Below, piece by piece: positions 46,137 through 54,755 of a stretch of DNA of 64,000 bases. Below the pieces are notes generated by a model. It saw only the letters and a program-made list of their open reading frames with translations, made no database searches and had not been told where the DNA came from. The stretch comes from Actinoplanes campanulatus (GTDB lineage: Bacteria > Actinomycetota > Actinomycetes > Mycobacteriales > Micromonosporaceae), in NCBI RefSeq assembly GCF_014647795.1, contig NZ_BMPW01000029.1, forward strand, positions 1 to 64,000, given 5' to 3'. The position numbers and the translations under genes were made by a program. Each line of letters opens with the position of its first letter. Position 1 is the stretch's first letter.

Positions 46137-48664
46137 GGTGGTGCTCCTTTCGGTGCTGGTTGTGATGGTCCGGCCGGTGCCGGCCGGAGGCTGGTCAGGG
46201 GAGTCAGGAGCGGTAACGCCGGACGGTGGAGGCCGGCCAGGGCGAGCAGGACACCCGCGGTTCCGGTGTGCACGTCCATGGACAGGCGGCGCAGAGTGGT
46301 CCCGGGGTAGGCGACGCCACCGGCGTATCCGACGGCGTGCAACCGCAGATCGGTGAGGTGCCGGTCGACGGCGGCGGCCCGGCGCGCGGGATCGGTGGTG
46401 AGGGCGGCCTGGGCGATGAGTAGTCCGGCCCGGCCGGTGAGGAGTCCCGGATAGATGGTGAAAGCGGTCTCGCAGGCCCGCAGCAGCCGCGGCAGTTGTC
46501 CGGTGGCGGGCGTGTCGGGAAGGTGGCGCGCCAGCCGCGCCGCGACGAGCGCGAGGCCGGCGCTGCCGTGCCACAGGTAGGGCAGCGTGCGGCTGCCGTC
46601 GAGGACTTCCAGGCCGTGGCCGGTGTCGACGCATCCGGCCAGCGCCTGCTCCATCGCCTGTCGCGCCCGGGTCAGCCAGCGGGTCTCGCCGGTGACCTCG
46701 TGGAGCCGCAGGAAGGTGAGCGCGACGCCGGCGGCGCCGGTGAACAGGCCCGGCGGCAGGCCGGCCGGGTCGAGGTCGTGGGCTAGCGCGGCGGCGCGGT
46801 CGGTGAGGCGCTGGTCTCCACGATCGGTGCCGAGGTCGAGCAGTACCAGTGCGGCCCCGGCACGCCCATCGGTCAGATCGGCGCCGGTGACGTCGCGGTC
46901 GGGTATGCGGGACAGGATGGTCTCGGCGTGATCGGGTGCACCGAGCAGATGCAGGGTCCAGGCCACGCCGTGCGTGCCGGTCCAGAATCCCGGCCGCTCA
47001 GGTGGGGTGTCGTCCAGACGGGAGTACAGCCACTGACGGTACCGTGGCGGGACGGGTTCGCCGGCGGTGCTCAGCGCGAAGAGGACCCCACAGGCGCCGT
47101 AGCCGAATCCGAGTCCGCCGCTGGTGGCCTGTTCGACGTCACCGGGGAACAACCGATCGCCGCGCTGTGGTGTCGCGCTGGCGTGCAGCGCGCGGACCAG
47201 CACGGCCTGCAGGCGACCCGGGTCGGTGGGGGCGTCGACGGGCGCGGCGCGGTAACGGCGCGGCCCGGCCCGCAGGGTGTCCCGAAGCGCCTCGAGTGCC
47301 GGCCGGGGTACGTCGTAGCGGCGGTGCGCCCAGGCCAACTGCCGGTCGCTCACCGGGGGCACGAGTTCGTCCATCGCGACCAGTGGTAGCCACAGCCACC
47401 ACCGGATCGCCGCCAGTGCGTACTCGTCGATGGCAGCCCCGCCCAGGTGCGCGGGGCTGCGGAAGCCGGGTGCGCCCAACCCGGGCCGGCGCTCGGAGTC
47501 GGTGACCGGAAATGCTGTCTCGGCGTCGATCAGCGTGGGCTCGTCGTGCTCGTCGACGAGGACGTTGCGCGGGTGCAGATCACCGAAGATCCAGCCGCGC
47601 TCGTGCATACCGGCGATCACCGCGGACAGCCGGTCCGCCAGCGCGGTGGCCCGCTTCGCGTACGCGAGGAGCTCGGCGGCGCCGGCGTCGGCGTGCAGCG
47701 GACAGTTCGCCGCCATCCACCGGCCCAGATGCACGCCGGGCACGTGCCGCATCGCCATGAAGGTGTGCTCCCAGGCGGTGAACAGGTCGTACACCTGGGG
47801 CACGCCGGGCAGCCCGGCCAGCCCGGACCACACCCGGTACTCGTGACGCAGTCGCTGCACGGCGTCGACGCCCCGAGCATCCAGGCCGGCGTGCGGGCGG
47901 CCCTCCTTGAGCACGACCGGCAACCCGTCGGTGTTCCGGTACGCCTGGTACACGCCGCCTCCGTTGGAGAAATGCAACGCCTTGACCACCCGGTACGGCA
48001 GCTTCTCCCCGCCTGCCCGTGCCGCCACATGCGGTGCGAGCACGTCCGGCATGCTCACCCAGTCCGGGACGGTGAACGCCGCGGTGCGCGGGTCCGGCAC
48101 CAGGATGCCGTCCGGCCGGCGGACCGCCGCGACCCGTCGACCGTCACTGATCACCCACATCGGCCGGAATCCGCCGTAGCGTACGTACAGTGGCCCTTCT
48201 CCGATCCGCAGGTCACTGAGCACGTAGGCCCCGGGCATACCCGCCAGCTTCGTCTGGAGAGCATCGAGCGTTGCGGTCAACGCGTCTTCGTCGGGCGGGT
48301 AGACGGTCACGAACTTTCCGCTGGCCTCACGAGGCGCGTACTTGCCGTTGCGGCGCAACAACTCCGTCGGCGAGATCAGATGCTTGAACGCCGCCGCCTC
48401 CCGCACGCAGTAGCTGCGAACCACCTGCAGCACCTCTACCGCTGTGCCGCTCGTCGCCGAAACGTGAATCTTCCAGCCCTGCTCCGGCAACACACATCCC
48501 GCCGGCGTCAGCTGCCGCCACTCGCCCTGAACGCGACAGTCCCATCCCTCGGGCGCAGGCGCCAAGGCGGCGTAACCGTCTCCACAGCCACCCGGTTCCG
48601 ACGCTACGGGTATGTCGAAAAATGGTCCCGGTGCCTCACAAGCACGGTCATAACGGACATCCAC
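46106..48664 (-). CDS. Class III lanthipeptide synthetase LanKC
   Basis: This 852-residue trifunctional enzyme has three parts: an N-terminal phospho-Ser/Thr lyase region (about 1-210), a Ser/Thr kinase-like domain (about 220-470) and a C-terminal LanC-like cyclase (about 510-830). Kinase residues are visible: K253 in VVLKEGR, D362 and N367 in GDLHPRN, and D380 in LIDAET. The cyclase has the barrel repeats (WTGTHGVAW, GLFTGAAGVAL, LLTGRAGLL, VHTGTAGVL), but the zinc cysteines are absent: WHG (698-700) replaces CHG. That separates class III from class IV. The GTG start at 48664 has no clear ribosome site. Its 3' end overlaps the precursor gene, which is its likely substrate. Confidence 0.92.
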   Translation of the reverse strand: MDVRYDRACEAPGPFFDIPVASEPGGCGDGYAALAPAPEGWDCRVQGEWRQLTPAGCVLPEQGWKIHVSATSGTAVEVLQVVRSYCVREAAAFKHLISPTELLRRNGKYAPREASGKFVTVYPPDEDALTATLDALQTKLAGMPGAYVLSDLRIGEGPLYVRYGGFRPMWVISDGRRVAAVRRPDGILVPDPRTAAFTVPDWVSMPDVLAPHVAARAGGEKLPYRVVKALHFSNGGGVYQAYRNTDGLPVVLKEGRPHAGLDARGVDAVQRLRHEYRVWSGLAGLPGVPQVYDLFTAWEHTFMAMRHVPGVHLGRWMAANCPLHADAGAAELLAYAKRATALADRLSAVIAGMHERGWIFGDLHPRNVLVDEHDEPTLIDAETAFPVTDSERRPGLGAPGFRSPAHLGGAAIDEYALAAIRWWLWLPLVAMDELVPPVSDRQLAWAHRRYDVPRPALEALRDTLRAGPRRYRAAPVDAPTDPGRLQAVLVRALHASATPQRGDRLFPGDVEQATSGGLGFGYGACGVLFALSTAGEPVPPRYRQWLYSRLDDTPPERPGFWTGTHGVAWTLHLLGAPDHAETILSRIPDRDVTGADLTDGRAGAALVLLDLGTDRGDQRLTDRAAALAHDLDPAGLPPGLFTGAAGVALTFLRLHEVTGETRWLTRARQAMEQALAGCVDTGHGLEVLDGSRTLPYLWHGSAGLALVAARLARHLPDTPATGQLPRLLRACETAFTIYPGLLTGRAGLLIAQAALTTDPARRAAAVDRHLTDLRLHAVGYAGGVAYPGTTLRRLSMDVHTGTAGVLLALAGLHRPALPLLTPLTSLRPAPAGPSQPAPKGAPPCRTFSICSN

Positions 48665-48885
48665 ATCAGGTAGCTAAGCAGATTCCGAGCAGGTAACACG
48701 CGTCAATGGCGTTCAACCGCCGTGGGCGCTGCACGAACGATCGAACCTGCAATCGCTGGCTGCCGCTCACCCGTGCTTTCCGGCGTCGCTGCGGGCCGAA
48801 CTCATCGCGGCGTCCGTCGCCGGCCGGCTCGCTGGGCCTCACCGCGACCTGATGCTCTCCTTACCCGGCTCTTACATCGACCGCC

Positions 48886-48891
48886 TACGTT
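48886..48891 (+). promoter_or_regulatory. Candidate -10 box of the DUF1800 gene, possibly leaderless
   Basis: TACGTT fits the actinobacterial TAnnnT -10 consensus and lies six bases before the ATG at 48898, which has no ribosome site. The -35 match (TTACCC, 19 bp upstream) is weak. The rest of the 233-bp gap after the LanKC start shows nothing clear. Confidence 0.35.
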
Positions 48892-48897
48892 GCCCGC

Positions 48898-50172
48898 ATG
48901 ACCGACCGTCGTGCCCTGTCCCACCTGCTGCGCCGTCTCACTTTCGGGCCCACCTCCGCCGAGGTCGACGCCGCCGTGCGGGCCGGCTATGACGCCACCC
49001 TGACCGGTCTGTTACGTTCCGCGCCGCTGCCGGCACCACCCGATCTCGGCGCCGACCCGGTCGCCCGTCTTCCCACCGGCGCCGGCCGTGATCAGCGCCA
49101 GGCGGCGCGCCGCGAACAGAGTGAGCAGGTCACCGCCTTGACTCGCTGGTGGCTGGCGCGGATGGCCGGCCCCGGGGCGGCGGAGAAGCTCACCTTCTTC
49201 TGGCACGGGCACTGGGCGACCAGCGTCCGCAAGGTCCGCTCGGCGCAGCTGATGCTGACCCAACAGCAAACCCTGCGACGGTACGGCAGCGGCGACACCG
49301 GTCCGCTGGTGCGGGCGATGGTGCGCGACCCCGCATTGATCCTCTGGTTGGACGGGCAGAAGAACATCCGCCGCGCCCCGAACGAGAACCTGGCCCGCGA
49401 GCTGATGGAACTGTTCACCCTCGGACTCGGCGCCTACACCGAGAACGACGTGAAGGCCGGCGCCCGCGTGCTCACCGGCTGGCAGGTCGACCGGGCTACC
49501 GGCGTCGCGACCCTGGCTCCGAAACGCCACGACGACCGGCCGGTCACCCTGCTCGGCCGGACCGGTGCCTGGGATGTCGACGCGTACGCCGATCAGCTTG
49601 TCCGTCATGAGGCCCACCTGCCGTTCCTGGCCGGCCGGCTGTGGGTGCGCTACGCCGCGGCGACCGGCCCGTCCGCGGACACTGTGGCGCGTATCGCCGC
49701 CGCAGGCCGCAACACGACCGCGCTACTGAGCGCCCTGTGCCGCGACCCGGATTTCGCCGCCACCGACGGACGCCAGGTCAAACAGCCCGTCGAATGGCTG
49801 ATCGGCGCGCTGCGCCAGCTCAGCGTGAACGTCGCCGGCCTCGGCGAGCAGCCCCAGCAGCGCCTGATGAAGATCTTGCGCGGGCTCGGCCAGGTGCCGC
49901 TGCGACCACCATCGGTGGGTGGCTGGCCGGCCGGCGAGGCCTGGCTGACCACAGCCACGACCCTGGCCCGGCTGCAGGCCGCGCAGACCGTTGCCGCGCT
50001 GGCGCCCGCGGCCGCCGACCGGCTCACCGGCGCCGACCGGATCGAGGCACTGGCCGACCTGCTGGTCGTGAACACCTGGACCGCCGGTACGCGTGAGGCG
50101 CTCCAGTCGGCGAAGGATCCGCTCCGGCTGCTCGCCCTCGGCCTGAGCAGCCCCGAATACGCCGTGCACTGA
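48898..50172 (+). CDS. DUF1800 family protein
   Basis: This 424-residue protein shows the DUF1800 pattern: LSHLLRRLTFGPTSAEVD at the start, FFWHGHWATS, the NENLARELMELFTLG segment and VLTGWQ. The biochemical role of this family is not established. It is followed after 12 bp by a DUF1501 gene; these two families are very often paired in bacteria, suggesting a joint role, possibly at the cell envelope. No signal peptide is obvious. It is divergent from the class III lanthipeptide genes, and no functional link to them can be shown. Confidence 0.9.
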   Translation: MTDRRALSHLLRRLTFGPTSAEVDAAVRAGYDATLTGLLRSAPLPAPPDLGADPVARLPTGAGRDQRQAARREQSEQVTALTRWWLARMAGPGAAEKLTFFWHGHWATSVRKVRSAQLMLTQQQTLRRYGSGDTGPLVRAMVRDPALILWLDGQKNIRRAPNENLARELMELFTLGLGAYTENDVKAGARVLTGWQVDRATGVATLAPKRHDDRPVTLLGRTGAWDVDAYADQLVRHEAHLPFLAGRLWVRYAAATGPSADTVARIAAAGRNTTALLSALCRDPDFAATDGRQVKQPVEWLIGALRQLSVNVAGLGEQPQQRLMKILRGLGQVPLRPPSVGGWPAGEAWLTTATTLARLQAAQTVAALAPAAADRLTGADRIEALADLLVVNTWTAGTREALQSAKDPLRLLALGLSSPEYAVH

Positions 50173-50184
50173 GGAGAGCCCCTG

Positions 50185-51414
50185 ATGGACACCGTCACCC
50201 GTCGCCGCTTCCTGATCGCCAGCGGGGTCACCGGCGCCGTAGCCCTGGCAGCCGGAGCCACCGCCTACACCCTCGACGACATCCTCGCCACGTCCGTGGA
50301 CCGCGACGACACCGCGAAAACGCTGGTCCTGGTCACCCTCTACGGCGGCAACGACGGCCTCAACACCGTCATCCCGTACGCGGACCCGGCGTACCGGACA
50401 GCCCGGCCCGGCATGGCCTACAACCCCGCCACGATCCTGCGACTGGACGGCGAATACGGCCTCAACCCGGGCCTGACCGGCCTGCACCGGCTCTACCAGG
50501 ACGATCGGCTGGCCGTGATCCAGGGCGTCGGCTATCCGCGCCCGAACCGCAGCCACTTCCAGTCGATGGACATCTGGCAGACCGCCCAACCCGACCGGCC
50601 CGGCGCCACCGGCTGGCTAGGGCGGTGGCTGGACACCACCGGCGGCGACCCGCGCCTGGCCGTCTCCTTCGAACCCGCCCTGCCGCCGCTGCTGGCCGGC
50701 GCCACGAGCGCCGGCGCGACCGTCCCCGGAGGCGAACTCGCCCTGCCCGGCGGCGTCCAGCCTGCGACTATCGAGCGGCTGTCCAGGCCGGAGCTTACGG
50801 CGTCGCCGGCCCTGGCGCGGGCCGCGGGCTGCTTCGCCGACCTGATGCGCGTACAGGACATGCTGCGCAGCGTCGAGGAGGGTGCCGGCGAGGAAGAGAA
50901 CGACGACGGCGAGGCCCCGACGGCGACGGCCACCGGCGGTGCCGCTCCACCGCTCGACCGGCAACTGGCGCTGGTGGCCCGCTGCATCGAGGGCGGCGCG
51001 GCGACCCGCGTCTACTCGGTGTCGCTGGGCGGCTTCGACCTGCACGCCGACGGCAAGGACTCCCAGCAGGCGCAGCTCACCCGGCTCGACCAGCCGCTCG
51101 CCGCCTTCGCCGACCGGATGGCCGGCCGGGGTGTCGTGATCGCGGTCTACTCCGAGTTCGGGCGGCGGGTCCACGCCAACGCCTCCGACGGCACCGACCA
51201 CGGCACCGCCTCGACCATGTTCCTGCTCGGCGACGGCGTCCGCGGCGGCCGGCACGGCGAGCCACCGAGCCTGACCGACCTCGACGACGGCGACCTGCGG
51301 CACACCGTCGACTTCCGCGACGTCTACGCCACCCTGCTGGCCGGGGTGCTCGGCAGCGACCCGGGCCGGTCACTCGACGGCTGGTCCGGACGCCTGGAGG
51401 GTGTCCTCGCCTGA
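50185..51414 (+). CDS. DUF1501 family protein with Tat signal
   Basis: This is a 409-residue protein with an N-terminal twin-arginine motif (TRRRFLIASG) and a hydrophobic segment up to about residue 30, indicating folded export. DUF1501 hallmarks are visible: LVTLYGGNDGLNTVIPY, NRSHFQSMDIWQ and a C-terminal VYSEFGRRVHAN/GTDHGTAS region resembling the alkaline-phosphatase/sulfatase-like fold. It follows the DUF1800 gene by 12 bp with a GGAGAG ribosome site, so they form an operon. Substrate and reaction are unknown. Confidence 0.9.
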   Translation: MDTVTRRRFLIASGVTGAVALAAGATAYTLDDILATSVDRDDTAKTLVLVTLYGGNDGLNTVIPYADPAYRTARPGMAYNPATILRLDGEYGLNPGLTGLHRLYQDDRLAVIQGVGYPRPNRSHFQSMDIWQTAQPDRPGATGWLGRWLDTTGGDPRLAVSFEPALPPLLAGATSAGATVPGGELALPGGVQPATIERLSRPELTASPALARAAGCFADLMRVQDMLRSVEEGAGEEENDDGEAPTATATGGAAPPLDRQLALVARCIEGGAATRVYSVSLGGFDLHADGKDSQQAQLTRLDQPLAAFADRMAGRGVVIAVYSEFGRRVHANASDGTDHGTASTMFLLGDGVRGGRHGEPPSLTDLDDGDLRHTVDFRDVYATLLAGVLGSDPGRSLDGWSGRLEGVLA

Positions 51415-51434
51415 GTATCCTGCCCAGAGGGGGT

Positions 51435-51460
51435 GCCGGGCCGTGAGCACCGGCCCCGGC
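51435..51460. terminator. GC-rich hairpin after the DUF1501 gene
   Basis: GCCGGG-CCG pairs with CCGGCCCCGGC with one bulged base and a short loop, about 20 bp after the DUF1501 stop. It lies in the 232-bp gap before the convergent AraC gene. It may terminate the DUF1800-DUF1501 operon. Confidence 0.4.
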
Positions 51461-51646
51461 GCCCGGGTGCGGGGTGGACCGGGCGAGGCCCGTTGTGGTG
51501 ATCCGAGCCGCTGCGCGGGTCTGGTGGGCGTTGCCCAGCGTTCCGTCGCCGTGGTTTGCCACTCAGGCGTCGGCCGGTTTCGTTGTAGTGAATGGTGTAG
51601 TCCACGCCGTCCTTGATGGACCGCTCCTGGCCGGCACTGAGCACTG

Positions 51647-52603
51647 TCAGGTGTTGCTGCGGTAGTCGCGGGGTGGGGTGCCGGTGTGGCGGTGGAAGGC
51701 GCGACTGAAGTCGGCCGGACGGCCGAAACCCCAGCGGCGGGCGATGGTGGCGATAGTGAGGTGGTCGAGGCGGTGGTCGGCCAGGTCGCGGCGGGCCCGG
51801 TCCAGCCGACGGGCGCGGATGTGGGCGGCGACGCCGGCGGGGTGGTGCTGTTGGAAGAGGCGGTGCAGGTAGCGCTGGGAGATCCGGTGGGCGTCGGCGA
51901 TCGTGGCGGGTCGCAGCTCCGGGCGATGCAGATTGTTCTCGATAAAGGCGATGATCCGCAGGTAGAGGGTGTACGTGGGGGAGCGCAGTGGCGGGTTCTC
52001 CCGCTCCAGATGGTGGGCGAGCACGGCGGTCGTCAGGTCCAGGGCGATGGTTTCGAGGCGCCGCGCGTCGCGTTCGATGTATTGGGTGCGGCCGTCTGCC
52101 AACGAGGTGAGGAAGGCCGCGAGGAGGCTGCCGATGCCTACGTTCCCGGGCAGCGAGGTGGCACAGAGGCCGGCCACTTGACGGGTGGGCAGGGGCAGCA
52201 GTCGCCGGGGGAACTGCAGGTGTACCGCCTCCGCCAGCGAGGTTGCGCTGACGATCGCCTCGAACGGCTGGGAGCTGTCGTAGATCACGAGGTCGCCGCG
52301 GCCGAGCATGGCGCTGGCGTCGTTCTGCTCGATGCCCTGCCGGCCGGCCCGGATGATACCGACCTGGTAGCACTCCGGGTCGGACTTGCGGATCTCCCGC
52401 GACGACCGCCGTGCCACTAGAGAGGTGTAGGACAGGGACGTGACCTGCGCATTGCCGAGCGGCATGGACCGGAGACGGCCGGTGAAGGCCTCCGGGTCCG
52501 GGCTGTCGATCGCTGTCGGTGCCAGCGAAGCGGCGGTGATCTCACGCCAGGCTTCCAGGCGTTCTCGTGCGGCGATCGTGGCGCTGTCGAACACAGTGAG
52601 CAT
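51647..52603 (-). CDS. AraC-family transcriptional regulator
   Basis: This regulator has about 318 residues. The N-terminal two thirds resemble the AraC-binding-like domain (SSREIRKSDPECYQVGIIRAG region). The last ~100 residues hold two helix-turn-helix motifs with the AraC signature (ISQRYLHRLFQQH, then IARRWGFGRPADFSRAFHRHTG). I use the ATG at 52603 (MLTVFDSA), preceded by GGGGAG; in-frame starts at 52624 and 52705 exist. It is divergent from the ricin-type secreted protein by 149 bp and may control it; no operator was recognised. Confidence 0.9.
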   Translation of the reverse strand: MLTVFDSATIAARERLEAWREITAASLAPTAIDSPDPEAFTGRLRSMPLGNAQVTSLSYTSLVARRSSREIRKSDPECYQVGIIRAGRQGIEQNDASAMLGRGDLVIYDSSQPFEAIVSATSLAEAVHLQFPRRLLPLPTRQVAGLCATSLPGNVGIGSLLAAFLTSLADGRTQYIERDARRLETIALDLTTAVLAHHLERENPPLRSPTYTLYLRIIAFIENNLHRPELRPATIADAHRISQRYLHRLFQQHHPAGVAAHIRARRLDRARRDLADHRLDHLTIATIARRWGFGRPADFSRAFHRHTGTPPRDYRSNT

Positions 52604-52752
52604 GGCTCCCCGCTTCCCCGACATCCCCTCAAGGATAGCCAAACCTGTCGATATGCGCTGTCTGCGTAGGACTGTGCGCTCGACGACAACGACGGGGCCA
52701 GGCATCCGGGCCCAGACTGAACCGATCGCACCTTGACACGGGAGGCAATAGG

Positions 52753-53268
52753 ATGCGGACTAGTAGATTTGGGCGGCTGATGATCGCTGCGATCCTGGCT
52801 GGAACGTCGATGGCAGCGGCCGGCCCCTCGGCGGCGCATGCCGCGTCATCGCAGCGCCTGCTCCTGGACGGGCCGTTCTACCTCATCAATGCCAATGGCA
52901 AGTATCTAGGGGCTGATGGAACCTGGCTCCGCCTGTACGGCAGCGGCGGCGGCAATCGCTACTTCAATACGGTTCCTGATCGGGGTTACGTTACTTTTGA
53001 ACACAACGACTCCAAGAAGAACATCGGTACCGTCTACAACGGCACCTCCAGTGGGACACGAGTCTTCTTAGCCAATCCGTCCGGCAGTGGAACGCAGGAC
53101 TGGAGTGCCGTTCCGTTCGGCGGCGGAACCGAATTCTTTGCGCTTCAAAACCTTTCCGCTATTGGGAAGTGCATGGGGATTTCGGGCGGCAGCAGCGGCA
53201 CCGACATAGCCATCTTCCCGTGCGACCGGGCGCCTAACCAGCAGTGGAGGTTGCAGCGGGTACGGTGA
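52753..53268 (+). CDS. Secreted ricin-type beta-trefoil lectin-like protein
   Basis: This is a 171-residue protein with a signal peptide (basic MRTSRFGR, hydrophobic core, AHAA cleavage site near residue 31). The mature part resembles one beta-trefoil of the RICIN family, with a typical repeat GKCMGISGGSSGTDIAIFPC and a terminal QQW (NQQWRL). It is probably an extracellular carbohydrate-binding protein; no catalytic domain is attached. GGGAGG lies eight bases before the ATG. Base composition is visibly less GC-rich than that of its neighbours, hinting at a different origin. Confidence 0.8.
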   Translation: MRTSRFGRLMIAAILAGTSMAAAGPSAAHAASSQRLLLDGPFYLINANGKYLGADGTWLRLYGSGGGNRYFNTVPDRGYVTFEHNDSKKNIGTVYNGTSSGTRVFLANPSGSGTQDWSAVPFGGGTEFFALQNLSAIGKCMGISGGSSGTDIAIFPCDRAPNQQWRLQRVR

Positions 53269-53357
53269 CGAGATTGCGACGGCTCGGGATGACAGGTCGT
53301 CATTTCGCGTAGGTGCCCGAAGAGCGTGCGGAACTTGGCCCGGCGGGTGAGGGACTC

Positions 53358-53382
53358 CTGCGGCTCGGTCGTCGAGCCGCAG
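53358..53382. terminator. Perfect hairpin between convergent genes
   Basis: CTGCGGCTCG and CGAGCCGCAG form a perfect 10-bp stem with a GTCGT loop, in the 136-bp gap between the ricin-type gene and the convergent secreted protein. It is probably a bidirectional terminator. Confidence 0.7.
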
Positions 53383-53404
53383 CGAGTCTCCACCGTCGGA
53401 TTCG

Positions 53405-54355
53405 TCAGCTCGCGACGTAGTCCTTGAATACGTGGACGCCGTCGAAGGCGCCGTCGTCGTTCGACCGGTTCGTGTTGAAGTACAGCTTGCCGCCGCTGAT
53501 CCCCACGCCTTCGATCTCGAACATCGAGTATGTCGAGGACGTGATCCGGAAGGAGAGGTCGTCGGCCGCGGGCGCGGTTCCGGTCGTCGCCGGCGACACG
53601 TTCCGGTAGACGAGCACGATGCTGCGGTTGTCCTTGGTCAGCGGGTTGTAGAGCACATCCGTGGTCTCGTCGTAGAAGAAGCCTTGAGGATCGAAGGTCG
53701 TCAGGTCCGGCACTACGGCACCGTTGACGAGGGCGCCCTCGATCTGCAGGTCGAACGCCTTGACCAGATCGATGGTCCCGGAGGAGGCGCGCAGTGGCAG
53801 GCTGCCGTTGTAGACCGTCTTGCCGCTCTTGAACATGAACGTGATCGTCGTGCTGGTGACCGAGACCCGATCGATCCCGGAGGGCGCCAGCACGGCCCCG
53901 TTGAGCCGCAACTGGTACGAACCGGCGTGGTAGTAGGTGGTGCCGTCGTAACGCAGCCGCACCAGCTGCGCGCCGTCCTTGTCCATCGTGACGATGAACA
54001 TGTGGTGCTGCCCGTCGATGTCGACGATCGTGATGTCGTTTCCGTGCCCGAGCCACGTGTTGGTCGACTTGTTGTCGGTGCCGTTCGTCATCACCACTCG
54101 CTCACCGGTGGTCTTGTTGACCCGGTAGATGACGGCGAGCGTGTCCGAACCGGTGTTGGTCTTGATCGAGTAGAGATAGGTGGTTCCGGCGGCGAAGCCC
54201 TGTACCCCGGTGCAGCCGCTCGTGTCGGGCGTGCCGGCCAGATCGGTGTACGTGTTGTAGTAGGCCGCTTGTGCCGCAGCGGGCGGACCGCCGGCGATCA
54301 TGGCGACCACCAGGCCACATACCACGGCGGCGCGCGACATCCTGTTCTTGGACAA
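53405..54355 (-). CDS. Secreted protein of unknown function, possibly a beta-propeller
   Basis: This protein of about 316 residues starts at TTG 54355 (AAGGGA upstream). Its signal peptide begins SKNRMSRAAVVCG and ends near AAAQAA. The mature part is beta-rich with repeated patterns of about 45 residues (for example GHGNDITIVDIDGQHHMFIVT), which suggests a propeller somewhat like TagC-type proteins. That resemblance is weak. An ATG at 54340 is an alternative start. No catalytic motif was recognised. Conserved domains cannot be named from the sequence alone. Confidence 0.65.
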   Translation of the reverse strand: MSKNRMSRAAVVCGLVVAMIAGGPPAAAQAAYYNTYTDLAGTPDTSGCTGVQGFAAGTTYLYSIKTNTGSDTLAVIYRVNKTTGERVVMTNGTDNKSTNTWLGHGNDITIVDIDGQHHMFIVTMDKDGAQLVRLRYDGTTYYHAGSYQLRLNGAVLAPSGIDRVSVTSTTITFMFKSGKTVYNGSLPLRASSGTIDLVKAFDLQIEGALVNGAVVPDLTTFDPQGFFYDETTDVLYNPLTKDNRSIVLVYRNVSPATTGTAPAADDLSFRITSSTYSMFEIEGVGISGGKLYFNTNRSNDDGAFDGVHVFKDYVAS

Positions 54356-54755
54356 CGGATTCCCTTCGCTGATCGGAGTTGGCTGTTCAGCCAGGCATCG
54401 ATCTTGTGCGAGTCTGTCGGGGCCGTCGAGGGATTCGGTCCGTGATCTTGAGCATCTGCCCGGCACGGCGGATGCCGCGAGCGGCGCGGCCCACCCAACC
54501 GGTCGCGATCAGGGCGAGCGCGGCCGCGTACCCGCATCGGTCTTGTGCCGGCCGACCGGGCCCGGGTCCGGGCCGCCGCCGAGGCGATGATCGAACGGGG
54601 CAGGACGGCGACCGCCGCCTGAGCACGGGGGTGGACGATGCGGCCCGCGCTCATCGGCGGTGAGTGCGGGCCGTATCTCGGCAGTGCCGGTATCAGCGCC
54701 GGCACGTGCGGCTCTCGCTGTACACGCCATTACCAGCAGTTCGACAGCGCTGGGA
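54356..54755. other. 400-bp gap without a convincing gene
   Basis: This stretch separates the leftward secreted protein gene from the leftward MFS gene. Short open frames exist in several phases, but none has a ribosome site together with recognisable protein motifs. A short + frame ending near 54620 reads like the tail of a lost gene but is too short to call. Confidence 0.5.

Noticed and set aside
46106-48664. LanKC as a class IV (LanL) enzyme
   Set aside because: The cyclase lacks the zinc-binding cysteines (WHG in place of CHG), which class IV enzymes keep.
54400-54620. Short plus-strand frame reading like the end of a lost gene
   Set aside because: Too short, no start with a ribosome site, no recognisable family.
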